A stretch of 14,436 bases of DNA from Acanthaster planci (taxonomy: Eukaryota > Echinodermata > Asteroidea > Valvatida > Acanthasteridae), in NCBI RefSeq assembly GCF_001949145.1, contig NW_019091504.1, positions 689,551 to 703,986 on the forward strand, in the 5' to 3' direction. The position numbers and the translations under genes are program-made. The notes beneath the pieces are model-generated. The model did no database searches. It was not told the DNA's origin and saw only the letters and a list, made by a program, of their open reading frames with translations. This document shows positions 1 through 7,600 of this stretch, piece after piece (within the stretch, counting starts at the first letter, position 1; every line of letters begins with the position of its first letter).

Positions 1-2
1 TT
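1..2 (-). CDS. First two bases of PWWP gene exon 10
   Basis: Follows a pyrimidine-rich tract ending in cctag on the minus strand. Only the boundary can be seen. Confidence 0.45.
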
Positions 3-67
3 CTAGGCCGGGAAGAAAACAAAAGTGCAACAGCCCAATTAAAATGCCATCATCTTGCTGGAGATAC

Positions 68-174
68 CTCTCAATAAGTGCTGGGTCGTCTTTGTCCACT
101 GCGTCATAGCATGTACTGCCAATGGGATGGCCTATACAAATCTCTTCATCGGTTGACACGTCATTGTTGGTGCT
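68..174 (-). CDS. PWWP gene coding exon 9
   Basis: Lies between the acceptor aaaccttactcacgcag and the donor gtatct; reads STNNDVSTDEEICIGHPIGS, then TCYDAVDKDDPALIE plus two bases. The in-phase of 0 agrees with exon 8. The following intron is only 65 nt and ends at the acceptor ttgttttcttcccggcctag (3-22), so positions 1-2 are the first bases of exon 10. No domain is recognised. An open frame extends upstream of the chosen acceptor to about 240, so the 5' boundary is less certain than the 3' one. Confidence 0.62.
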
Positions 175-3100
175 CTGCGTGAGTAAGGTTTTGAAATGGA
201 CATCACTTTTAAAAGCCAAACCCATACTCCATGCTACATCAGACATTAAATTGTAAAGTGCGCATGGAGACAAAGTATGACATCATCAGTACAGTGGCCG
301 ATTGACAGAAATTGCAACGAAACATGTAACAGTGATTGGAAAATGGCTGAGTTCTTACTGTTGGCAAATCAGCTGATGATTCAGTGTCATGTGACCGGTC
401 AGGTGATGTCTGACGTGAAAGTGGCATCTTCCTTGGTGAGGCAGTTGGTGAAGCAGACTTACCAAAGTCTGTCGGGAAAAAACAAGTGGATGGAAGACAT
501 CTTTATCGGCACGTGAGAAACATCCAGTCCAACTCTGCCCACTAAATTTGTGTATGTTGCAGACCACTCACTGTTCATGAACTCCCATGTAATATTACAT
601 TACATGGTATATTTAACAACAGTTCCAATGAACCTACATGTAGGAAAATGCTGCTCTAGTGCTGTGAAACAAGTACGGGTAAAAGCCAGGAATTTTTATT
701 GGTTCGGGGTGGGTTGAAGCTTCCAGGAAGGGAATGAGCATTTGTTTGGGGGTTTGGACAATTTTTAATATGTTTTCGCCGGCATTTGGGGCAGTATTAC
801 TCTTTGTGGGAGAGCAACTGGGTGCATTCTCATCCCGAAGTGTAACACAGGGTGACATTTCTCAGAGGGCACCAGGGGACACAGACTTTCGGTGGGAGGT
901 GTCGGGACGAGACTCCCCCCCCCGATAGTTACACCACTGATCCCATCATCCGCCTCTTATGCAAACAGTCAGCTCAGTCCCACCTCCCCCATGAATAACC
1001 CTTCATCTTTCTTTGACTGGCTTAACCTCACCTAGGCTGAAGGACTGATTGCTGGACTCTGCTGACTTCCCAAGTCCTACAAAGAGATGAAAAGAAAAAA
1101 AACCGTCCTTGAACCACTTCATAAAAGCCAGTCTAAACAAATGCTGCAATGTGAGTTTTGTTCATCTGAAGACAGTGAAGATGATAAAACATTAACCCCG
1201 CTGCTGGAAATTACCAACAACTCCGTGAACAAAGTAATATTTCCCTTTGCCCCTTCAAGACAAGCCACACACACTCTCCAGGCCTGGTATTAAAAAACTG
1301 ACTATCACAGAGACAGGAAATATCCTTTGTTCCCTTGGCGTTTCTGTCCTCTGCGTTAGAGCCATGCAAGTCCACACTAGTCATTCAAGCAGTCAAATAC
1401 AACATGAGTTTATCTTGCCATTGACGATAACTATTTCTCAAAACCTAGCTGACAAACACATCTGTTGTAACATCTGTCCCCCGCTCCAAGACTTCCATCT
1501 AAACAGCGGTTACCTTGCTTGATTAGGTAGTCCTCAGCCATTTTCATGGACTCTAGGAATTCCTGGCTGAACTTGCTGCTTTTACCAATTTCCTGCACCA
1601 ACATCGAACAGAAAGTAACAGAAGTTTGTTCCGGTGAAAGAAAAACCAATTGTGTCATTTATCAATGACACAATTTTGGAGGATTGTTTTTGGTGTAATT
1701 TTTTCAAGTTACTGGTTTCTATCTGCTAAAAAACAAATTTACTTTCATCGGCTTAGAAAAATCTTTTTCTTTTGATAAAAGAACACCGAGTGACAATACT
1801 TACAATGTATTGGGATCTTGATGGTCCAAAGAAAGGTGCCATTGACTTCAGACTTACTTGAACTCTGAAGGGAAGAGACAGAGTATTAAACCTAACACTC
1901 CCCTATCCTTCACAGGTTTTTAAGGATTTTGAAAGATTTGGCGACTTGTACATTCTAACCACTATCCTTCTGGGTAGATAATGCATCTTAGAATTTAAAG
2001 TACAGAGAAAGAATATGTCATTGAGTCTCTTCTTAGCAGTCAATGCAGGAAACTTCAATTCATACATGTAGTTAACAGTTCCCCTTATCAAAATGCATTC
2101 TTTCAAGTTATGGGACATATTATATATTAATTTCTGAATCAAATGAAAGTCTCTAATTTGATAATAAAATAACAAATTTCTGCTTGTTGTAAATACCATA
2201 TTCAATATACATGTACTTCTTTCCACAGATGTGTACCTTTGGTATGTTTTATCCAAGTAATTGACCCAAGCTTTCTTGTTGTTGGAAAACACTTTCTGAA
2301 GCTGGGTAAAAGTCAGAGAAATGAAAAACAATAACCAGTTGTAAAACGTTTGTGTACATCGCTTTTTGACTGACAGCTGAAAAAAAAAGCTCACTACTGA
2401 AGAAAAACTTGCACATAATTAGCCAACTTCACAGAAATCCACTCAAATCCTTCAAAGTCCTCTAGAAGAAGCTTTGAAGATGTTGAAAGACTGACAATGT
2501 AGAGCCCGCTGACAAACTAATTGTGACAAAACGGGGTCACTCAGCACAATAGACATGCCATAGGTTTCCAACACAGCGGTGCTTTCTGGAGGAACCTGAA
2601 TCAAAATGCCCTGGAAGTGTGTCACGTTAAGTAAAAGTCCAAAACATATTCATGGACTACATTCTAATAAAAGGACTAGTGATTTTATCAGTCTACATGC
2701 TCAAATGAAAACACAATTTACACCTGGTTTAGACTGGCATAACAGACTCACCGAACCAAATTTTTCCTAAGAGTTTCATCAAATGCATGTACATGAACAG
2801 TTTGATGTATGAAATGAATCTAAGGGGTGACTTTCCACATGGAACATTGAAAGATCAATCTATAGATGTAAATATATGGTACTAAGCAAAGTTGACTTTG
2901 AAATCCCCACTATTCACTAGCAGTCACTGTTAACTAATGCCTAGAAAAGTGTAGATATAAGCCCTGTCAATAATCTAGATCATGTAATTATGTAACTAAA
3001 CCGTATAATAATTTGAACTTAACTGACATAACTCATGCACTGAGTCAAGTTGCGATCCCCTAAAAGATATGTTTCTCTTGCTGCTTGCAAGTTTAGCTGG

Positions 3101-6100
3101 TGTCCATTCATGCAATGCTAACAAAACTTGGTGTATTTGAACAGGAGCTTGGCTTGTCTCGCTTCTTTCAAGTTTATTTTGGTGTCCATATGTTTATAAA
3201 AATTATAGTGATAAATGACTTAGCAAGAAGCAAATTGTGGGTAAATTCTCATCACTACCAGCTGCGTGCGGCTTGAATTAAGTTCACTTGTCTAGAACCA
3301 GAATTCCATTAGATCAGCTCAAGTCGTTATCAATGCTATTATTCTTGGTGCGACCCTGGTATGCCAGCCTCAACCTGATGTTAGTATCTTACCACTGCTG
3401 GCCAATGTGGGAAACCGCGACTCTTGGCCCACACCATGGTGCCAGGCACGAGCTCCTTCACTAGAGGTGCGAGCAAAAAAAGGTTTGTTACTCAGACATG
3501 ATTACAGACATTTTGTCACAGAATTAATGACAAATGATGCTACTAGACACACCTGTGAACTTCAAAACTTGGGAAAAATCCTGCACTGTTGCACTTTATG
3601 TTCTCAATCTAATAACTTACAGTACTTCTATATTTGTATTTGTTCTGACAATTTAACATAAATGTAAATGTATGTAAACCTTTCAAAGACCCTTGCATTT
3701 TCCTCATGGAAAGGTTGAAATTACAAAAGTTCCAACAGACCAAACAGACTTCAGGTGCATTGATGCAGTGAGGTACGACATGGAGTTCACCTGCTTGCTC
3801 TAAACTGACCAGAAAGAAACTGTGACAGGTTTCAGAGTTGTACTGACACTTATCACTATCAACAGCTTTTGAGTTGTGTGTGCTAACCCAAGTACAAAAG
3901 TGCTGTAGGTAAATTACAAAGGGTTTAAACAGGCTTTTCAACCATTAGTTTTAATTTGCAACAAAAATAATTATAGGAAGTCCCCAACGGTTAAAAACTT
4001 GTTTCCCTGGAAAGCCTAGTGATGTAATTACCTTTAGTCGCAGCTGTTGAAGAATGATACTGTATTGCCGGCAGGTCATTATCGTCCAAGGAATCCGTGT
4101 CATCATCCTGCAAGTCTTCATTTAAGCTGTGAAGTCACATTACATAATGATGGAGCTGACAGTCTCCCTATTCAACAATGTGCAACTTGACTGTATGCTA
4201 GCATTTGATAATGCCCGCTAAGAAGTGACAATGCCTGCCGTATTAATCAGGTGCTGGTACCTGGTTGCGAGACATTTTGATCGGTTCTGATTGGTCAAGA
4301 GTCTGTGTGCACGTGGTTTGCCATGCACACGTCAAGTCAATATCAGGAGATTCTTTTGGACAACTATAAAATAAAATGGATGGGGGTGTTCGGGAAAATG
4401 AAAGTAAAATTCTCGAACAAAATCGTTGGGACTCCATGATAATATAATTGACTTCTTTTGACTCTCTGACGAAAAAGGTATTTATGAAAGAAAATAAACA
4501 TACAGCTCAGGAGACAGAACACTGATAATGCCCTCGCCTGCGGCTCAGACATTTCTCACATCCATTCTACAGGGCTGGTATCAAACATACGTGACAACCA
4601 TACATGTAACAATTCACGCATCATCCCTTGTCAAGAACAAAGGTGGATTAGAGTGAGAAGAGAGTATATTTCTGAACTGAATTTTTCCCCCGGTATTTTA
4701 TATGCAACTTGTTTCTTATAAGCTAAAACAGAAAACATTGTGCACAGTATGTGTATATCATTTACTTCGTGACAATTTTATTTTCATTTTGATGCTGGTG
4801 CTGAACTGTTTTTATTTATTTTTGTTCATATTTGACGTGCAACTTGTTTCCTCTAAGCTAAACCAGAAAACAATGTTCAAAGAATGTCATATACTGCTAC
4901 CTCATGAGAATTTCATTTAAAACTGGAAAATAGAGCTGAACATTTATTTTTCACATTTAATTTTTCCATGGTTTTGCTACTGTATTTTAACAAGCTCACC
5001 ACCATGCCAAGAATAGAAGCCTCTTGTTTGAGTGAGATGACTGAAACCATTGCCTCTCGTCATATTTTATGGTCTTGTTATTAATTCAAAGTTGTTAATT
5101 CACACTTCTCATAGTAACAAGGCCATGCGCTCTAAAGTAAATGTGCATGTACATCACTTCTAAGGAAAAAACGAGGAAAAAAAAAGAAACGCGTTACTGC
5201 ATCACTTTTTTTTTTGACTCAACATTTATTTTTGTTTTGCAATGTATATATCAAACTATAAACAAGGTCAATAAATGAAAGATTTATGGCTACAAGAGTG
5301 AAAGTTAAATAAGACCATGAGACATTGAAATAAAAAGGGGCCAAGCCCATGACCAGAAACAGGAGTCTTGGGGGGGGGTCTTGGGTGGGATATGAACCCA
5401 CAACATCCTGCTTCCATCTTAATGATGAAAATAAAGCAACCCACTGCCTAAAATGTTTCGGAAGAGGTCTTTTGGCATGTACATTTGTAACTGACCTTGT
5501 GCTGCTAATTACGTTGTGATTATCCAAAACAGCATCACAGCCATTCTCTGCATGATGAAAGAAAACAAAATAGCCTTTTAGTTATGCTGTCTCAAACTGG
5601 CTTTCCAAATCAGAATACTAGGAATATTCTGGTGTACATACTGGGTTGTAGCTCTATGGTTGGAGTGAATAGTGGGAATAAATTCCGTTCCCACAAAGAA
5701 CATAAGCCAACATGAACCATTATGGAAAGGAAGAAATACCCTCAAGTTAAGAGTTAAAGACCTGTGATCAAGTTGGGAATGCTTGGCATTCTATTTTGCC
5801 TCTTTGCATGTCTATGAGCTACAGTAACTGTTCAAAAACTTAAAAGGACTGAGATTCGTCAGGCACGAGCTTTTGCTGAAATGCTGAATGAATGTATTTG
5901 TAATAACTTACAATCATATCAAACCTTCCATAATGAGGTGAATGAATAATAAACGGAAAAATGACGGTCTAATTTAAACAGGAATATTTCACTGTAAGTG
6001 ATCTGTCAAAAGTGCTAAGACATTTGATGCTCGATATGTGGCACAGGGGACCCCTACTCTATCTGGTTCGTAAGTGTGACGTCACTTCAGTTTAAACCAC

Positions 6101-6683
6101 GCCCACTGCACATGCACTGCACACAGAGTTACATGCATTGATCGCCGTTTACATGGAACTGGAAGTTAACGCGCAACTTCAGCGATCGTCCAATGGAAGC
6201 CTGCATTTTGTGGCGCGTCCGCCTTTTTGACGAAGTCAATTACAAACTGGATTGTTTCTTCTTTGGAATTCATTTGAGATTTCCGAGAGGGCGCAGTAGG
6301 CACAATAGCCTTAGGGTATATGGCTTGTGCATCACATTAGGGAGTCCCCCTTTGCTGCATACGGTTCTGGATATATGCCAAGACTGTTCTTTTTGACTTG
6401 GCAAAGCTTTCAGTTACCACAGCACAAATGTTTCACATGCCTATTCTTAGTTTACAATATTTCTGCATATAATACCTGGTCTACACAGCTCCGACATGGA
6501 AACTTGCATTTTGTTCTTTCTTGTTTCTTGGAGAGACTTAGCTCTTGGCCTTTGCTTCTTCACTGTCTTCTCCTTGGTACATGTAGGTGATATTCTCCCA
6601 CTCTGTGCTCGTCTTGTGCCATTTCTCAGGCGACGAGAGCTTACATCTACTGTGCTGGATGAACTGGATCTTGTACGCGTCAT
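68..6683 (-). CDS. PWWP-domain nuclear protein, PWWP3A/B (MUM1/EXPAND1)-like, 3' partial
   Basis: Join on the minus strand: 6683-6476, 5547-5496, 4126-4032, 3460-3393, 2301-2237, 1864-1804, 1592-1514, 468-359, 174-68, then a tenth exon starting at position 2. It gives about 281 codons so far. Phases run 1,2,1,0,2,0,1,0,2 without conflict, and all introns are GT-AG. Layout: basic Ser/Arg/Lys tail (1-69), Asp-rich linker (about 87-118), PWWP domain (about 120-210) with VPGTMVWAKSRGFPHWPAV, then a Ser/Pro-rich stretch. PWWP domains bind nucleosomes through methylated H3K36 and DNA. From memory, WPAV...KKAWVNYL...RVQVSLKSMAPF lines up with the WPAVV...KKASVLY...FTVSLKSLKHF segment of human PWWP3A, and the upstream LPAIQYHSS with its PPRVLLYHEP. 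PWWP3A is linked to 53BP1 and chromatin relaxation after DNA damage. The PWWP call is firm; the subfamily is an inference. ZCWPW or another PWWP family is the alternative. Confidence 0.72.
359..468 (-). CDS. PWWP gene coding exon 8 (Ser/Pro-rich linker)
   Basis: Lies between the strong acceptor cttgttttttcccgacag and the donor gtaaga. In the phase set by exon 7 it reads FGKSASPTASPRKMPLSRQT, then SPDRSHDTESSADLPT. Several SP/TP sites suggest a phosphorylated, disordered linker. A second frame is open across the same bases but does not fit the phase of exon 7. Confidence 0.72.
469..1513 (-). other. PWWP gene intron 7
   Basis: Bounded by the exon 7 donor (gtaacc) and exon 8 acceptor. It holds the 12-bp palindrome cctacatgtagg (633-644), a GC-richer repeat-like block (660-945) with the transposon-like terminus, and several frames of 60-90 codons on both strands without homology or splice support. 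Confidence 0.6.
915..939 (-). repeat. Possible DNA-transposon terminus
   Basis: On the minus strand CAGTGGTGTAACTATCGGGG followed by more G resembles the CAGTGGCGTAACTA ends of common non-autonomous DNA transposons. The matching second end is not found nearby, so the copy is truncated. Confidence 0.35.
1514..1592 (-). CDS. PWWP gene coding exon 7 (post-barrel helix)
   Basis: Lies between the acceptor ctgttcgatgttggtgcag and the donor gtaacc; reads EIGKSSKFSQEFLESMKMAE, then DYLIKQ. The pattern FxxxLxxAxxAEDxL matches the amphipathic helix that packs against PWWP barrels (compare the helix after the PWWP of MSH6). Confidence 0.8.
1648..1675. repeat. Perfect 12-bp-stem hairpin
   Basis: AATTGTGTCATT, loop tatc, AATGACACAATT. 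It lies in the minus-strand gene's intron, about 55 nt upstream of the exon 7 acceptor. Confidence 0.8.
1804..1864 (-). CDS. PWWP gene coding exon 6 (end of PWWP barrel)
   Basis: Lies between the acceptor ctctgtctcttcccttcag and the consensus donor gtaagt. It reads VQVSLKSMAPFFGPSRSQYI after a split Arg codon. VSLKS followed by a hydrophobic/Phe pair is the end of the PWWP beta-barrel in PWWP3A (VSLKSLKHF, from memory). The in-phase of 2 and out-phase of 0 match the neighbouring exons. Confidence 0.8.
2237..2301 (-). CDS. PWWP gene coding exon 5 (PWWP strands)
   Basis: Lies between the acceptor tctgacttttacccag and the donor gtacac; reads LQKVFSNNKKAWVNYLDKTYQ plus two bases. Joined directly to the previous exon it gives PHWPAV-LQKV-NNKKAWVNYL, which fits the spacing of PWWP3-type domains with no insertion. 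A 163-codon open frame runs through this exon and both flanking introns (1903-2394); only this piece is bounded by good splice sites and fits the fold. Confidence 0.8.
2302..3392 (-). other. PWWP gene intron 4, with a possible cassette exon
   Basis: A phase-0 to phase-0 interval at 2516-2415 (102 nt, 34 codons, ending FEGFEWISVKLANY) has an acceptor (gttttgtcacaattag) and a possible donor (gtgcaag). Including it would insert 34 residues into the PWWP barrel right after PAV, which the fold does not expect. Treated as intronic. The rest is AT-rich with the duplication at 3075-3200. Confidence 0.5.
3075..3200. repeat. Diverged ~79-bp direct duplication
   Basis: Two copies of a caagttta..tggtgtccat core (about 3088 and 3168), each preceded by a tct/tgc-rich stretch. 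Located in the PWWP gene intron between exons 4 and 5. Confidence 0.45.
3393..3460 (-). CDS. PWWP gene coding exon 4 (PWWP core)
   Basis: Lies between the acceptor ctcgcacctctag and the donor gtaaga. It codes KELVPGTMVWAKSRGFPHWPAV, with the first codon (V) completed by the previous exon. The order P-G-x-M-V-W-A-K-x-x-G-F-P-H-W-P-A is the diagnostic first half of a PWWP domain, with PHWP in place of PWWP as in LEDGF/HDGF. W129 and W138 occupy positions that form the methyl-lysine cage in known PWWP structures (an inference by position). Confidence 0.88.
4032..4126 (-). CDS. PWWP gene coding exon 3 (Asp-rich linker)
   Basis: Lies between the acceptor tgtgacttcacag and the donor gtaatt. It reads LNEDLQDDDTDSLDDNDLP, then AIQYHSSTAATK. 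It is the only open frame in this interval. An acidic stretch followed by Pro and a YH pair just before a PWWP domain also occurs in human PWWP3A (EEDEEPPRVLLYHEP, from memory). Confidence 0.72.
4206..4540 (-). repeat. Dispersed repeat, copy A (unoccupied)
   Basis: Read on the minus strand, about 4495-4206 is homologous to the plus strand at about 13245-13790: shared gtcagagagtcaaaa, agaagtcaat, gaattttacttt, aacacccc, agaatctc, tcttgaccaa and the terminal gcgggcattatcaa. The motif gataatgccc occurs at both ends (4208-4217, 4523-4532). Family unknown; it lies in intron 3 to intron 2 sequence of the PWWP gene, upstream of exon 3. Confidence 0.65.
4702..4970. repeat. Diverged tandem duplication, 135-bp period
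   Basis: gcaacttgtttc..taagctaaa.cagaaaaca occurs at 4704 and again at 4839; both units continue through caattttattttcatt / gaatttcattt and end with gctgaac...tttattt. The overlapping 72-codon frame follows the duplication and is not a gene. Confidence 0.65.
5384..5440 (-). repeat. tRNA-derived SINE remnant (B-box region)
   Basis: On the minus strand gtgggttcatatcccacc resembles the tRNA T-arm/B box (GGTTCGAATCCCACC) preceded by an anticodon-arm-like segment, followed by a C-rich run. A leading A box is not clear, so this is a truncated or decayed SINE rather than a tRNA gene. Confidence 0.45.
5496..5547 (-). CDS. PWWP gene coding exon 2 (52-nt)
   Basis: The acceptor ttttctttcatcatgcag is strong; the exon reads ENGCDAVLDNHNVISST and ends with two bases before gtcagt. 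The in-phase of 1 matches exon 1 and the out-phase of 2 matches exon 3. No domain is recognised; it is part of the disordered N-terminal region. Confidence 0.66.
5548..6475 (-). other. PWWP gene intron 1
   Basis: Contains the CRE/CpG patch and a small hairpin (gcacaa 6300-6305 / ttgtgc 6325-6330, with gcc/ggc inside). No coding segment is supported. Confidence 0.55.
6060..6240. promoter_or_regulatory. CpG-enriched patch with a CRE palindrome
   Basis: Contains a perfect cAMP-response element TGACGTCA (6077-6084), an accacgccca GC/KLF-like box (6097-6106), a CCAAT box (6190-6194) and gcgatcg/gcgcgt CpG clusters. It sits in intron 1 of the PWWP gene. It could be an enhancer or alternative promoter; function is inferred from motifs only. 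Confidence 0.35.
6476..6683 (-). CDS. PWWP gene coding exon 1 (basic N-terminus)
   Basis: 69 codons from MTRTRSSSSSTVDVSSRRLR to MSELCRP, then one base and the donor gtatta. The composition is strongly basic (clusters such as TVKKQRPRAK), suggesting a nuclear, disordered tail. Upstream of the ATG is a strong acceptor-like tract (aattttttttgctaaccag, ending at 6687), so an untranslated 5' exon probably lies nearer the CpG-dense block. Phase 1 matches exon 2. Confidence 0.66.
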
Positions 6684-7049
6684 TGTCTGGTTAGCAAAAA
6701 AAATTGAGAGTTTTCTTTCTAGAACATGTAGAACAAACCATTACAAAACTTGCATGCTGTTTTATTACTCGAGATACACGTACAAATGACACACAAGTAT
6801 TGGTATAACGTGCAATTGAACCTGACAAAATAATTTCCAAGTCATCACTGCCACTGTTGAGTTGATAAAGGGCATTTAAAAAGAGTTCGCACAAAGTTTG
6901 ATTTTACCCCCAGAACTAGCTATGGGCTTCGCTGGGCTCCCGTGTCACTACACTAGACTAGACCAGTGTTTAATGTTTCAAAAACTCATCGCAAAAAGAA
7001 AATATAGTACATGTATTATCCACCTCAGCTCAGCCAACCAGAACAGAAG

Positions 7050-7265
7050 CACCGTCGCCTTGCTTTGGAATGTAGGAAGTTTTGTGCATCGGCTGAGTGT
7101 AGAATACCGCCTACGACTTTCGTAGACGACGCGACGCTAAAATCTCATCAGCTCGCAGAGCAGAAGCACAGTCGACACCGGTGACCCCAAGCCGGAAAGC
7201 CCCTAACGCGCGGCCGGCCGTGGTGCGGCGTTTACACATTGTAACCCCGTGAGCGTGCACGCCAC
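7050..7265. promoter_or_regulatory. CpG-dense block, probable bidirectional promoter region
   Basis: By eye there are roughly two dozen CpG in this ~215-bp stretch, against very few in the surrounding AT-rich DNA, including gacgacgcgacgc and gcgcggccggccg. An ETS-type GCCGGAA core is at about 7191-7197. It lies between the divergent start codons at 6683 (minus) and 7577 (plus). I cannot place transcription starts; a TATA box is not evident. CpG-rich, TATA-less divergent promoters are typical of housekeeping chromatin genes. Confidence 0.6.
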
Positions 7266-7571
7266 CAGTGCAGTATTCCTAGCCATTTATTTTGTGCACC
7301 TCCCTTATGTACGTGTACTTCAGATCGAGGTTGAATTGCGAGCGGATTAATCGACTCTATCTTGAGCGATAAATTAAAATAGAAGGTAATATGGGTGTCG
7401 ATAAAATAATATGCCTCATCTCTGACACTCGATAGAACGCAACCATTGGGAATCGATTTTATTTTTTCGAAGAAATCGAAAGTTCTCGTGGACAAATAAA
7501 ATGAAAACATGACCTGCTGGCTGTATATTATGGGTACTGCACTGAAATGAAATAAGGCACGCTCGTTGTTC

Positions 7572-7584
7572 GCAAGATGGCTGT
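7572..7584 (+). promoter_or_regulatory. YY1/TISU-like element over the RNF2 start codon
   Basis: The start codon lies in GCAAGATGGCTGT. This matches the first nine positions of the TISU consensus SAASATGGCGGC, which is also a YY1 site. TISU elements direct initiation on mRNAs with very short leaders and occur close to the transcription start. If functional here, the RNF2 leader is short and starts near 7545-7572. The last three consensus positions do not match. Confidence 0.45.
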
Positions 7585-7600
7585 TACACACGGAAATCAG
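7577..7600 (+). CDS. RNF2: RNF2 coding exon 1 (start codon exon)
   Basis: Eight codons, MAVTHGNQ, ending at CAG followed by the donor gttcgc. I chose this ATG because it has A at -3 and G at +4, lies just downstream of a CpG-dense block, and ends in phase 0, exactly what exon 2 needs. The donor is weaker than the others in this gene, so another first exon is possible. The peptide resembles the short, poorly conserved N-terminus of other RING1/RNF2 proteins. Confidence 0.72.

Larger units (their letters stand above)
4127..5495 (-). other. PWWP gene intron 2
   Basis: Contains most of dispersed repeat copy A, the 135-bp tandem duplication, a poly-T run (5207-5216) and the SINE remnant. No coding segment is supported. 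Confidence 0.6.

Noticed and set aside
175-240. Upstream extension of PWWP exon 9 (acceptor gatgtag at 234)
   Set aside because: That acceptor gives phase 1, but exon 8 ends in phase 0; the acceptor at 175 restores the frame.
277-516. 79-codon plus-strand ORF
   Set aside because: Antisense shadow of PWWP gene exon 8, which has strong splice sites and consistent phase on the minus strand.
634-858. 74-codon minus-strand ORF
   Set aside because: Lies in a repeat-like GC-richer intron block; composition and context suggest a transposon remnant rather than an exon.
1087-1293. 68-codon plus-strand ORF with an acidic SSEDSEDDK stretch
   Set aside because: No homology recognised, no splice-linked partner on the plus strand; the opposite strand gives a short SDEQNSHCSICLDW reading but in the wrong phase and with a stop.
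1903-2394. 163-codon minus-strand ORF, the longest in the window
   Set aside because: Only 2301-2237 is bounded by good splice sites and fits the PWWP fold; the flanks are AT-rich intron read-through (Phe/Tyr/Lys-rich) with no domain.
2517-2610. GILIQVPPESTAV reading frame as a PWWP exon
   Set aside because: It runs into a stop (after KASSRGL) without a phase-compatible donor; joining it to the FEWISVKLANY frame would need a 1-nt frameshift, and the PWWP spacing is satisfied without it.
5384-5440. tRNA gene
   Set aside because: Only a B-box-like half is present; no acceptor-stem pairing or A box could be found.
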